A stretch of DNA of 64,000 bases from Lentzea sp033794685. Lineage in GTDB: Bacteria > Actinomycetota > Actinomycetes > Mycobacteriales > Pseudonocardiaceae. The notes under the pieces were generated by a model. It was not told where the DNA came from, did no database searches, and saw only the letters and a program-made list of their open reading frames with translations. Position 1 is the first letter of the stretch; the number at the start of each line of letters is the position of its first letter. Positions 16,639 to 27,700 of this stretch are shown piece after piece. Position numbers and translations under genes: made by a program. The stretch is taken from the NCBI GenBank assembly GCA_033794685.1, contig JARAYZ010000002.1. One strand, given 5' to 3'.

Positions 16639-17642
16639 TACCGTCCACCATTCCGCGCGGGCTGCGCCTTGCCGTTGTTGTTGCTCGCGGCCGCGTCGGC
16701 GGGGTGCCCGGTGACCGCGAGGAAGACGTCGTCGAGGGTCGGGCGCCGCAGGGCCACGTCGCTGACCGCGATCCCGGCGTCCTTGAACACGTACAACAGG
16801 TCGGCCATCGTGCCGCCGTCCGAGACGGGGGCACTGACCCGCATGGCGTCGAGGTCGACGACCGGTTCGACGCCGAGCTTGGCGCGCAGCGCCTCCTTGG
16901 CCTGGTCGATCGCCGCGGTGTCGATGACCGTCACGTCGACCCAGTCCGGGCCCACGTCCGCCTTCAGCTCGTTCGGCGTGCCGTTCTTGATGACCTTGCC
17001 GTGCTCGATCATCGACAGCGAGTCGGCGAGCTGGTCGGCCTCGTCCAGGTACTGCGTGGTGAGCAGGACGGTGGTGCCGTCCTTGTGCAGTTCGCGCACC
17101 AGTTCCCAGACCTGGATGCGGCTGCGCGGGTCGAGCCCGGTCGTGGGCTCGTCGAGGAACAGCAGCTTCGGCCTGGCCATCAGGCTCGCGGCGAGGTCGA
17201 GCCTGCGCCGCATGCCGCCCGAGTACGTCTTGGCCTGCCGCTCGGCCGCGTCGACCAGCTGGAAGCGTTCCAGCAACTCGTCCGCGCGCGCTGCGGCGTC
17301 ACGCTTCGACAGCCCGAACAGCCTGCCGAACATGCACAGGTTCTCGCGCCCGGTCATCACCTTGTCGATCGCGGCGTCCTGGCCGGTGAGGCCGATGGCC
17401 GCACGGGCGCGCCACGCGTCCCGCACGACGTCGAGGCCGAACACCTCCGCCTTGCCCTCGTCGGGCGCGAGCAACGTGCTGAGGATCCGCACGACCGTCG
17501 TCTTGCCCGCGCCGTTCGGGCCGAGCAGGCCGTGGATCGCGCCTTCCGGAACCGTCAGCTCGAAGGCGTCGAGCGCGGTGACCACACCCCGTTTGGACTC
17601 GAAGCGTTTGGTGAGACCGGTCACCTGGACCGCTGCGGGCAT
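16638..17642 (-). CDS. ABC drug exporter ATPase (DrrA-like)
   Basis: This 334-aa nucleotide-binding subunit has Walker A LLGPNGAGKTT (about residues 38-48), signature TYSGGMRRRLDLA, Walker B LLFLDEPTTGLD and the H-loop TTQYLDEAD. After the ABC domain it carries the C-terminal extension typical of DaunorubicinA-family (DrrA) ATPases (VSDVALRRPTLDDVFLAVTG near residue 300). It powers the DrrB-like permease. It is the first gene of a five-gene minus-strand unit and diverges from the TioE-type regulator across 120 bp with an inverted repeat, so it is probably the regulated promoter of the export/resistance operon. Confidence 0.93.
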   Translation of the reverse strand: MPAAVQVTGLTKRFESKRGVVTALDAFELTVPEGAIHGLLGPNGAGKTTVVRILSTLLAPDEGKAEVFGLDVVRDAWRARAAIGLTGQDAAIDKVMTGRENLCMFGRLFGLSKRDAAARADELLERFQLVDAAERQAKTYSGGMRRRLDLAASLMARPKLLFLDEPTTGLDPRSRIQVWELVRELHKDGTTVLLTTQYLDEADQLADSLSMIEHGKVIKNGTPNELKADVGPDWVDVTVIDTAAIDQAKEALRAKLGVEPVVDLDAMRVSAPVSDGGTMADLLYVFKDAGIAVSDVALRRPTLDDVFLAVTGHPADAAASNNNGKAQPARNGGR

Positions 17643-17762
17643 GGGAGACCCCCTACTCCATAGATCTTGGTGGAGAACTGAACATCTAAACCATACACCT
17701 GCAATTACGGGTTAAACTTTGATTCGTTGCTGGCCAGGTGGCTGTGCGATAAGTTTAAAACC
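17643..17762. promoter_or_regulatory. Divergent control region between exporter operon and TioE-type regulator
   Basis: This AT-richer 120-bp gap separates the exporter ATPase (minus) from the double-MerR regulator (plus). TTAAACTT (17712-17719) and AAGTTTAA (17751-17758) are a perfect 8-bp inverted repeat with 31 bp between the arms, and the second arm sits right in front of the regulator start. The ATPase has a good ribosome site (AGGGGGT five bases before its ATG). The layout suggests autoregulation plus control of export. Confidence 0.5.
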
Positions 17763-18512
17763 GTGTTGAAGAAGCTACGTCCCGTCGACCTCGCCCGTGA
17801 GCACAAGATCTCACCTCAGGCGGTCCGCAACTACGAGCAGGACGGACTCATCCCGCCCGCCGAACGCACGGACGCCGGTTACCGGGTCTACACCGAGGTG
17901 CACGCCGTCGCACTGCGCGCTTTCCTGGCGCTGGTGCCCGCCCACGGCTACGCGATCGCCCGCGAGATCATGCGCGCGCTCGAAGAGGGAGACCTCGACG
18001 CCGCGCTGCGGTCGGTCGACCGCAGCCACGCCCAGCTCCTGCGCGACCGCAAGACGCTGGACTCGGTCGGGCAGGCCGTCACCCACCTGACGACGGCACC
18101 GGACACCGAGTCCGCCGCGCAGGGACGCCGGGTGGCGTTCAGCATCGGCAAGCTGTCGGACCGCCTCGGCGTGACCGTCGCGACCCTGCGGAACTGGGAG
18201 GCCGCGGGCATCCTGGTCCCCCAGCGCACCTCCGGGCACCGCGTCTACAACGCCGACGACGTCAGGGACGCCGAGCTCGCGCACCTCCTGCGCCGCGGCG
18301 GCTACCCGCTCGAGCAGATCTCGACGGTGGTCGAGCAGGTCCGCACGGCCGGCGGCACGCGGGCGCTGTCCGAGGCTCTGGAGAACTGGCAGCAACGGCT
18401 GACCGCGCGCGGTGTCGCGATGCTCGGCGCGGCCAGCAAACTCGGCGACTACGTGGCGATTCTCGGCGTCGCCGGGCCCGCGCCGGCCCCGCCGCACGCG
18501 GCCGGCGAGTGA
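17763..18512 (+). CDS. TioE-family regulator with two MerR DNA-binding domains
   Basis: This 249-aa protein contains two separate MerR-type winged HTH domains: residues about 5-75 (RPVDLAREHKISPQAVRNYE, GYRVYTEVHA) and about 128-200 (FSIGKLSDRLGVTVATLRNW, SGHRVYNADDVRDAEL). A short helical linker joins them and a C-terminal tail follows. This tandem arrangement is that of the regulator TioE from the thiocoraline cluster. I place the start at GTG 17763; a TTG frame opens at 17727 without a ribosome site, and translation close to the transcript end is possible. It diverges from the DrrAB/UvrA-like operon, which it most likely controls in response to the product. It converges with the MbtH gene over a strong hairpin. 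Confidence 0.85.
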   Translation: MLKKLRPVDLAREHKISPQAVRNYEQDGLIPPAERTDAGYRVYTEVHAVALRAFLALVPAHGYAIAREIMRALEEGDLDAALRSVDRSHAQLLRDRKTLDSVGQAVTHLTTAPDTESAAQGRRVAFSIGKLSDRLGVTVATLRNWEAAGILVPQRTSGHRVYNADDVRDAELAHLLRRGGYPLEQISTVVEQVRTAGGTRALSEALENWQQRLTARGVAMLGAASKLGDYVAILGVAGPAPAPPHAAGE

Positions 18513-18542
18513 GCCCGTGGACGGACCGTCCGTCCACGGGCT
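18512..18542. terminator. Bidirectional hairpin terminator
   Basis: AGCCCGTGGACGGAC (18512-18526) and GTCCGTCCACGGGCT (18528-18542) are exact complements around one base. It lies in the 35-bp gap between the convergent TioE-type gene (overlapping the last base of its stop) and the MbtH gene, so it can end transcription from both sides. Confidence 0.75.
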
Positions 18543-18547
18543 TCGCC

Positions 18548-18763
18548 TCACGAGGTCTTCATCGCCTCACGCAGACTCCTGGGCCGCATGTCGGTCCAGT
18601 TCTCGTCGACGTAGGCGACGGCGTCCGCCCGCCCGGCCGGCCCGAACACGACGCGCCAGCCGGCGGGAACGTCCGCGAACGTCGGCCACAGCGAGTGCTG
18701 CTCCTCGTCGTTGACCAGCACGTGGAATTCGCCGTTCTCGTCGTCGAACGGATTCATGGACAT
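18548..18763 (-). CDS. MbtH-like NRPS accessory protein
   Basis: This 71-aa protein carries the MbtH signature: NPFDDENGEFHVLVNDEEQH, the conserved SLWP, VPAGW and a terminal WTDMRPRSLRE. MbtH proteins bind adenylation domains, including interrupted ones, and are needed for their solubility and activity. The start is the ATG at 18763 with GGAGG at ideal distance; an earlier in-frame ATG has no site of its own. It follows the terminal NRPS by 20 bp, so it is made with it and probably serves the A domains of that protein. A second, different MbtH lies at 43698-43910. Confidence 0.95.
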   Translation of the reverse strand: MSMNPFDDENGEFHVLVNDEEQHSLWPTFADVPAGWRVVFGPAGRADAVAYVDENWTDMRPRSLREAMKTS

Positions 18764-18783
18764 TTCTTCCTCCATTGCCGTGA

Positions 18784-21700
18784 CTACCGGGACGATTTCA
18801 GGACCTCGTTGACGATGCGGCCGATCTCGGCGGCGTGCTCCGGCCACATCATCTCGTTGTGCGCGCAGTCGATCTCGAAGCGCCGCACGGTTCCGTCGGT
18901 GAACTCGTGCCACATGACGTCGAGCTCCACCTCCAGTTCCCGCCGTTCGCGGGTCACCTGGTCGACCAGCGCGCAGAAGAAGACCACGTCACCCCGGAAT
19001 CGCGGCGAGGTGAACCGCGTCATCAGTTCCGTGTGCTCGATGAAGAGGGTGGTCGACGTCCGCACCAGTGATTCGAACTCCTCCATTCCGGCGAGATGCC
19101 CCAGGTAGTGCGCGAGATACCTGCGCACGATCTTCTCGTCCGGGCTCTGGAATCCCTCGAAGTAGCTCGACGGCCCGGAGTCGAGGATTCCGAGCAGGTC
19201 CACCTCGCGGCCGCGGCTCTGCAGTTCGGCGGCCACCGCCTGGGCGATCGGCCCGCCGAGCGACCAGCCCAGCACGTTGTAGGGACCTTCCGGCTGGACG
19301 CGCAGCATCTGGTCGACCCAGTCGTTCACCAGGCTCTCCATGGAATCCGCCCGCGGTTCGCCGTCGAACCCGCGCGCCTGCAGGCCGTAGATCGGCCGGT
19401 CGGGGTCCAGGTGCTGCTGGTAGCCGAGGTAGGCCCAGGACAGTCCGCCGCCCGGCGGCACCCACCACAGCGGTGCCTTGGTTCCCCCGGTCCTGATCGG
19501 CAGCACCACCGAGAACGGGGCGTCGAACTCGCCGAACTCGACGACGTCCTTGTCCGCCGAGAGCTGCTCCGCGACCTCGGCCACGGACGGGTGCTGGAAC
19601 ACGGTCCTGACCGGCATCTCGAAGCCCAGTTCGGCGCGGGTCCGCCAGATGAGCCGGATGACCTGCAGCGAACTGCCTCCGCAGTCGAAGAAGTCGTCGT
19701 GGATCCCGACCCGGTCCACGCCGAGCACCTCCGCGAACAGGGCGGCCAGCTCCGCCTCGAGCGGTGTGCGTGGCGCGTCGTCCTGCCCGTCGTCGGGGTC
19801 CGTGTCGGGCAGCGCCGCGCGGTCGATCTTTCCGTTGGGGGTCAACGGAATTCGTTCGACGACCAGGATGTCGGCCGGCACCAGGTCCTCCGGCAGTTCG
19901 GCGACCAGTTCCTCCCGCAGCCACGACGGCAGCCGCGTCACGGTGCGGGCCGCGGCGGGCGCGTTGACGAGCGGCCGGGTGCCCGCCGGCCGGTACACGC
20001 CGTCGACGCACCGCGCGCTGCCCTCCGGCACGATCACCGCCTCGAACCAGCCGGGCTCCTCGGCCGACCAGGTGCAGTGGACCGCGAGGCCGCGCTCCTT
20101 GCCCCAGGTCTCCAGCTCGTGCGGGTCGAGCGACTCCTGAGCGGGCACCCCGTCCTCGGTCGCCTCGCTGACCAGCCTGGCGTTCGGGATCCGGGCTAGC
20201 CGCAGGTGCCGGCCGCGCTCGGCCAGCGCGGTCTCCAGGTCGGGCAGGCCGGGCACGTCCGAGCCCCAGTTCACCGTCCGCACGTCCGCGAGGTGCAGTG
20301 GCTGGCTCGCCTGCTTGTGCAGCACGACCTCGTAGCGGTGCCGGGTGAGCTCGTTGTGGTGCGCGCCCGGCTTCAGCCGCACGTCCACGGCCACGACGTC
20401 GCGGTGCGCCTGTGCCCACTCGGTGAAGAAGCCGGGGTCGACGACCAGTTCCTTCTCCGTCAGCACGGCACGTTCGACCTCTGCCCGGACGACCGAGGGG
20501 CGGTCCTCCGGGTGCCGGGCGTGGTGCACGGCCGTCAGCAGGTGCCGCAGGGTGGCGTGGTTCCGGACGTCGCCGACGAGGATCCGGCCGCCGGGGGCGA
20601 GCCGGTCGAGCGCGACGTCCAGCACCCGCGCGAGATAGCCGGCGTCCGGGAAGTACTGCACGACCGAGTTGAGGACGACGGTGTCGAAGAACTCCGCGGG
20701 CAGTCCGTCGGCGACGTCGGCGGGCTGACAGCGCAGCGACACCTTCCCCGCGAGCTTCGGGTCCGCGCCGGTCTGGGCGAGCAGGCGCTCGACGACCGGC
20801 TCCGAGAAGTCGGTTCCCCAGTACTCCTCCGCGTCCGGTGCCAGCGGTCCGAGCAGCAGGCCGGAGCCGACGCCGATCTCCAGGATCCGGCGCGCTCCCA
20901 GGCCGCGGACCCGGTCCACCACCGCGTCGCGCCACTGGCGCATCTCGGCCAGCGGAATGGGCTCGCGGGTGTAGGAGCTGTTCCAGCCGGTGAAGTCGTC
21001 GCGGATCTCGGTGTCCACACCGGACTCGTCGTACATCGAGTCGTAGATCGCGCGCCACTTCTCGACGTGCGCGGTGATGTCCGCGTCCGAGCCCTCCGGC
21101 ACCTCGGGGACCACGTAGGCGGCCAGGCGCCGGCCGCCCCGCCGGTCCGCGCGGGCGACGACGACCGCCTGCGCCACGCCGTCCCGCCTGCGCAGGGCCG
21201 CCTCGATCTCGCCCGGTTCGACGCGCAGGCCCCGTACCTTGACCTGGTCGTCGGTCCTGCCGAGGAACTCCAGCTGCCCGTGGTGGTTCCAGCGCACCAG
21301 GTCGCCGGTGCGGTACATCCGGTCACCGGCCCGGCCGAACGGATCGGCGACGAACCGCTCGCTCGTCAGCCGCGGCCGGTTCGCGTATCCGCGCGCCACT
21401 CCGTCACCCCCGACGCAGAGCTCCCCCGTCACACCCTGCGGCACGCGCCGCAGCCGTTCGTCGAGAACGTGCAGCCGGCTTCCGGCCAGTGGCTCGCCGA
21501 TCGGCAGCGGATCCTTGCACCGGTCCACAGTGGACATCCGGTACCCGGCCGCGAAGGTGGTGGTCTCGGTGGGGCCGTAGCCGTTCACGACGGTGAGCGT
21601 GCTGTCGTCGCCCAGCAGTCGCCGCACGGCCGTGGGTGACACGACGTCCCCGCCGGTCCACACCTCGCGCACCTGCTCGAAGCACTGCGGGTGGTGCTGC

Positions 21701-24700
21701 GTGATCAGGTCGAACTGGCCGGAGGTGAGCCACAGCGCGGTCACCTCGTGCTCGGCGATCAGCGTCGCCAGCCGGGCGGGGTCGAGCTTGCCCGGCGGTG
21801 CGATCACGGCCGTTCCGCCCCGCAGCAGTGGTACCCACAACTCGTAGGTCGCCGCGTCGAACGTGTGCGGTGAATGCACCAGCACTCGTTCGTGGGCTTC
21901 GGCGCCGAAGCCGGGGTCCAGCGCGAAAGCGAGCACGTTGGCGTGGCTCACCTCGACACCGTTCGGCGTCCCCGTCGAGCCCGACGTGTGGAGGACGTGC
22001 GCGATGTCCGCGTCGACGTCGTCCAGCGGCAGGGTCGAGCAGCCGGCCAGGTCTTCGGCGGCCAGCCGGTCGTCGACCACGACCGCCGGGCCGAGGTCGT
22101 CGAGCACGAGGTCGATGCGCGCACGCGGCCACGTGGGGTCGACCGGCACACAGGCCGCGCCGGTCTTCAGCGTCGCCAGCACGGTCGCGACCTGCAACGG
22201 CGACCGGTCCATCACCAGCGCCACCCGGCTGTGCGGGCGGGCGCCGCGGTCGCGGAGGTGCCGGGCGACGCGGGTGGACCACTCGTCCAGTTCCCGGTAC
22301 GTCCAGCTCTCGGCGCCGTCACCGGCCACGATCGCCACCGCGTCCGGCCGTTCGGCGGCCACGGCGGAGAAGCGCCCGTGGATCGTCCCGGCGACGGGCA
22401 CGGTGCCCTCGCCGGACCACAGCGCCAGCTCCGCGAGGTCGTCGGGGGTGAGGATGTCCACCGCCTCGACGGGGGTGTCCGGTGCGGCGACCCACTGCCG
22501 CAGCAGGTGCCGCCAGCGGTCCACCAGCCCGGCGACCGTGTCCCGGTCGAACAGTTCCGTCGCGTACTCGGCCAGCCCGGCGATCCGGGTCGCGCCGTCC
22601 GCGCCGGTCTGCTCGGAGAGGTTGAGGAACAGGTCGAACCGGGACACTCCCATGTCCACCGGTTCGTGCGTCACCTCGAGCCCGGGCAGGCCGAACGTCA
22701 TCCGCACGTTGTTCTGCATGGCCAGGCACACCTGGAACAGCGGGTGGTGCGCGGTCGAGCGCACCGGGTTGAGCGACTCGACCAGGTGCTCGAACGGGAT
22801 GTCCTGGTGGTCGTACGCGGCCAGGCCGACCTCCCTGACCCGGTCCACCAGCTCGGTCAGGCCGGGGTTCCCGCTGGTGTCGACACGGGCCACCCAGGTG
22901 TTGACGAAGAAGCCCACCAGCCGGTTGAGCGCCTCGTCGGTACGTCCGGCGATGGGCGACCCGATCGGGATGTCGTGCCCGGCGCCGAGCCTGCTGAGCA
23001 GGCCGGCGAGGCCCGCCTGCAGCACCATCGACAGGGTGGCCCCGGTGCGCAGCGCCAACTGCCGGAGCGCGTCGGTCAGCTCCTCGTCGAGCTCCACCGG
23101 CAGCACCTCGCCGGCGAACGACGCGACGGCGGGCCTGGCCCGGTCCGCCGGGAGTTCCAGCGACTCCGGCAGGCCGGCGAGCTGCCGCGTCCAGTAGTCC
23201 AGCTGGTGCCGGTAGAGGCTGCCGCTCTCGTCACCGCCAAGGAGATCTCGTTGCCACAGCGTGTAATCCGCGTACTGAACCGGCAGCGGGGCCCACTGCG
23301 GGGCCCGGCCGGCGCAGCGGGCGGTGTAGGCCTCGGTGAGGTCCTCGGCCAGCGGGCCCAGCGACCAGCCGTCCGCCGCGATGTGGTGCAACGGCAGCAG
23401 CAGCACCGCGTCGCGCTCGCTCATGCGGAACAACGCGGCGCGGACCGGGATGTCCCTGGCCAGGTCGAACGGCCGGCGCGCCTCGGCACGCAGCGCGTCG
23501 CGCAGGTCGGCTTCGGTGATCTCCCTTTCCTGCCAGGGGATCTCCAGTGCGGCCGGGTCGACGACCCGCTGGTACGGCTCACCTCCGATCTCGTCGATGA
23601 CGGTGCGCAGCGATTCGTGCCGGACCACGACGTCCCGCACCGCCGCGCGCATCGCGGCCGGGTCCAGGTCTCCGGTCAGCCGCATGGACAACGGGATGAT
23701 GTAGGTCGGTGACGGTCCCTCGAACCGGTGGATGAACCAGAGTCGTTGCTGCGCGAAGGAAACCGGAAGCCGATCGGGCCTGGTCCCGGGCCGCAGCCTC
23801 GGCCGGACCGCCCGCAGGCCGGTCAGGTGCGCGACCAGTTCGGCCGGAGTCGGCGCCTCGAAGACCGTGCGGATCGGGATCTCGACCCCGTGCGCGGCCC
23901 TGATCCGGCTCACCACGCGGGTGGCCAGCAGCGAGTGACCGCCGATGGCGAAGAAGTTGTCGTCCACGCCGACGCGGTCGAGTCCGAGCACCGCGGCGAA
24001 GATGTCGCACACCGACGTCTCCTCCGGTGTGGACGGTGCCCGGCCGCGCGTTCCCGCCGCGTGGTCCGGTACCGGCAGCGCCGCGCGGTCGAGTTTGCCG
24101 TTGACCGTCAGCGGCACGCCGCCGATGGGCATGATCGCCGACGGCACCATGTATTCGGGCAGGGTCTTGCCCAGGTGTTCCCGCAGGACCGCGGGAAGCG
24201 CGGTGATCCCGGCGGCGGCGGCCGGGTCGTTGATCCCGCCGCCGGTGCTCGACGCCGGAACGTAGGTGCCCGCGAGAACGCGGTTCTCCCCGTCCTGGAA
24301 CAGGATCGCGTCGAAGCGGTCGACCGCGGCCGCCGACCAGGTCAACGCGACCTGCCGGCCCTGTCGCGCGGCCCACGCGGTCAGCTCGTGCGGGTCCTGC
24401 GGTGCGAGCGGCGACGGTTCGGAGTCCTCCTGGCCCAGTTCCCGCGCCGCGGCGGCCTCCTCGACCACCCGCGCGTTGGGGATCCCGGTGATCCGGACCG
24501 CCGGGAGGTCCTGTTCCCTGATCCGGTCCGCCAGGCCGTCGAGGTCGCCGTCCCACGCCAGCGCGGGCACGGTGTCCACCCGGCGGGGCTGGGTCGCGCC
24601 CGGCTTGTGCAGCACGACCTCGTACCGGTGCCTGGTCAGTTCGTTGTGGACGGAGCCGTCCTTGAGGCGGACGTCGACACCGGCCGCTCCGGCGCCCTCG

Positions 24701-27700
24701 GCCCAGCGGTGGAACCACTCCGGGTCGATGACCAGTTCCTTCTCCAGCAGGACGGCCTGTTCCACGGCTGCGCGCAGCTGTGCGGGTGTGGCGTCCGCGT
24801 GCTTGGACCGCTGGACGGCCACGTGGAAGGCGCGCACGGAACGGGCCCTGCGGATGTCACCGAGCACGAGCCTGCCGCCCGGTTCGAGCATCTCCCAGGC
24901 ACCGTCGAGCACCTCCCGCAGGTACCGCTCGTTCGGGAAGTACTGGACGACCGAGTTGAGCACCACGGTGTCGAAGATCGGCGGGATGTCGCTCAGGTCG
25001 TCGGCCCGGCGGCACAGCAGCCGCACGCGCCCGTTCCAGCCGGCGGCCGTCACCTGACGACCGAGCCGGTCGATGACCGGCTCGGAGAAGTCCGTCGCCC
25101 AGTACGCGTCCACGTCGCCCGCGATCCGTGCGAGCAGAAGTCCTGTTCCAGTACCGAGTTCGAGGACCCGCCGGGGCGCGAACGCGGTGATCCGGTCCAC
25201 CGCCGCGTCCCGCCACACCCGCATCTCCGCCACCGGGATCGGCTCGCCGGTGTAGCTCGACACCCACAGTTTGAAGTCCTCGCCGAACGGCTGGGCGTCG
25301 TCGTCGGCGTACCCCTGGTCGTAGATCTCCTGCCACTCGCCGACCTGCTCCTCGGCCGCGACCACACTCTGCACCTCGGCCAGGTCGGGCACCACGTAGG
25401 ACACCAGCCGCAGGTCACCGGACGAGTCGCGGCGCGTGATCGCGACGGCTTGGCGCACGGCGGGATGCCGGCTCAGCGCGTACTCGATCTCGCCCAGCTC
25501 GATGCGGAACCCGCGGACCTTGACCTGGCCGTCGGACCGGCCCAGGAAGCAGATGTTGCCGTCGGGGAAGAAGCTCGCCCGGTCACCGGTGCGGTAGATG
25601 CGCCGGCCGGGAGGCGTGCCGAACGGGTCGGCGACGAACCGCTCGGCCGTGAGGTCACGCCGGTTGACGTACTCGCGCGCGATGACCGGGCCGCCGATGT
25701 AGAGGTCGCCCTCCACCCCGACCGCGCACGGCCGCAGGTTCTCGTCGAGCACGTAGTAGCGCGCGTTGTCGATCGGCCGCCCGTACGGGATGCTGCGCCA
25801 GCTCGGGTCGATCTCGCGGACGCGGAACGAGTTGGACCAGACCGTCGCCTCGGTCGCCCCGCCGAGGCTCACGACCTCGGCGCGGGGGAAGGCGGCGCGG
25901 ACGGCGTCCGGCAGCGACAGCGGGGTGTAGTCGCCGGACAGGTAGATCAGCCGCAGGTTCATCGCGCCCGGATGCCCGGAAGCTTGTGACAGCAACGGAA
26001 CCAGCTGGTTGAGCGTGCCGGGGACCGAGTCCCAGAAGGTGATCGGCTCCGACAGCAGGAGGTCGAGCAGCATCTCGGGGTCGCGCTGCTGGGTCGCGTC
26101 GGCGATGTAGACGCCCGCGCCCGCCGCGAACATCCCGAAGATGTCGAACACGGACAGGTCGAAGTCGAGCGCGGTGACGCACAGCGCCACGTCGTCCGGA
26201 CCGAACCCGAACGTGCGGTGGCACCAGTTCAGCAGGTTGTGCACCGGCCGGTGGGTCACCGTCACGCCCTTGGGCTTCCCGGTGCTGCCCGAGGTGAAGA
26301 TGATGTACGCGGTGTTGTCGGCACCCGCCACCGGCTCGGGATCGCGTTCCCCGTCGAGGGAGAACGCCACACCCGCCTTGCCGACGTCGATCAGCTCCAC
26401 ACCGGGCGGGGCCACCCACTTGTTGGTGTCCTCGGTGACCAGCACGATCGTGGCCGAGGCGTCCGCGAGCATGCCGGCGACGCGGTCGGACGGCAGTGCC
26501 GCGCCGACGGGCAGGTACGCGCCGCCCGCCTTGAGCACGCCGAGCACGGCCGCGATCATCAGCGGGCCGCGCCGCACTCCCACGCCCACCACGGTCTCCG
26601 GGCCCACGCCGCGGCGTTTGAGCGTCCACGCGATCCGGTTCGCCTGGCGGTTGAGCTCGCGGTAGGTCATCGTGCCGCTCGCGGACCGGACGGCGATGGC
26701 GTCGGGCCGTTCGGCGGCCTGACGTTCGAACGGCAGGTGGATCGGGCCTGGGCAGGGGAAATCGCGGTCGGTGTCGTTCCACCGGTAGAGGATCTTCGCG
26801 CGTTCCGCCGCGTCGAGCGCGCCCGCCGACGGGGAACGTCCCTGCGTGCGCGGCAACGGCGGTACGGCGAGGTCGGCGAGATCGGCCTCCGGTTGCTCGA
26901 CGACCTGCTCCAGCAGGCCGAGCAGGCGGGCCCCGATCGCCGTCACGGTGCCGGCGTCGAACAGGTCGGTCGCGTACTCCACGTCGACCGTGACCGAGGT
27001 GCCGGCCAGGTTCGGCATCATGTTGAAGAACAGGTCGAACTTGGCGGTGCCGGTGAAGACCGGCTCCATCGAGGCGGTGACGCCGGGCAGGTCCAGTTCC
27101 TGCCGGACGCTGTTCTGCCAGGCGAACGTGACCTGGAACAGCGGGTGGTGCGCGATCGACCGCTCCGGCCGCAGCAGTTCCACCAGCCGTTCGAACGGCA
27201 GGTCCTGGTGGTCGTAGGCGGTGAGGGCCTTGCGCCGCACCTCGTCGAGCACCTCGTCGAACGACTCGCCTGCCGACAGCCCGACCCGCAGCACCCAGGT
27301 GTTGACGAAGAAGCCGACGAGGTCGTGCAGCGCCTCGTCCGTGCGGCCCGCGATCGGTGAGCCGAGGGTGATGTCGGTGTCGCCGCCGAGCCGGTGCAGC
27401 AGCACGACGAGCGCGGCCTGCATCACCATCGGCACCGTCACGTTGCGGTCCCGCGCGAGCTGTTCCACGCCGCGCAGCAGGCGTTCGGGGATCTCGAACC
27501 CGACGTTGTCGCCGTGGTAGGTCGCCTTGGCCGGCCGGGGCCGGTCGAACGGCAGTGAGACCGGCCTGGCCGTCCCGGCCAGTTCGCCGCGCCAGTGGTT
27601 CAACTGCTTCGTGAAGACACTGTCCTCATCGGACTCGTCTCCGAGCAGTTCCAGTTGCCACAACGCGTAATCCGAGTACTGCACCGGCAGCTCGGACCAC

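Noticed and set aside
13416..17642. Reading the Drr/UvrA-like genes as evidence for an anthracycline cluster
   Set aside because: There are no polyketide synthase or deoxysugar genes; the same resistance set occurs in bisintercalator peptide clusters, which fits the NRPS genes.
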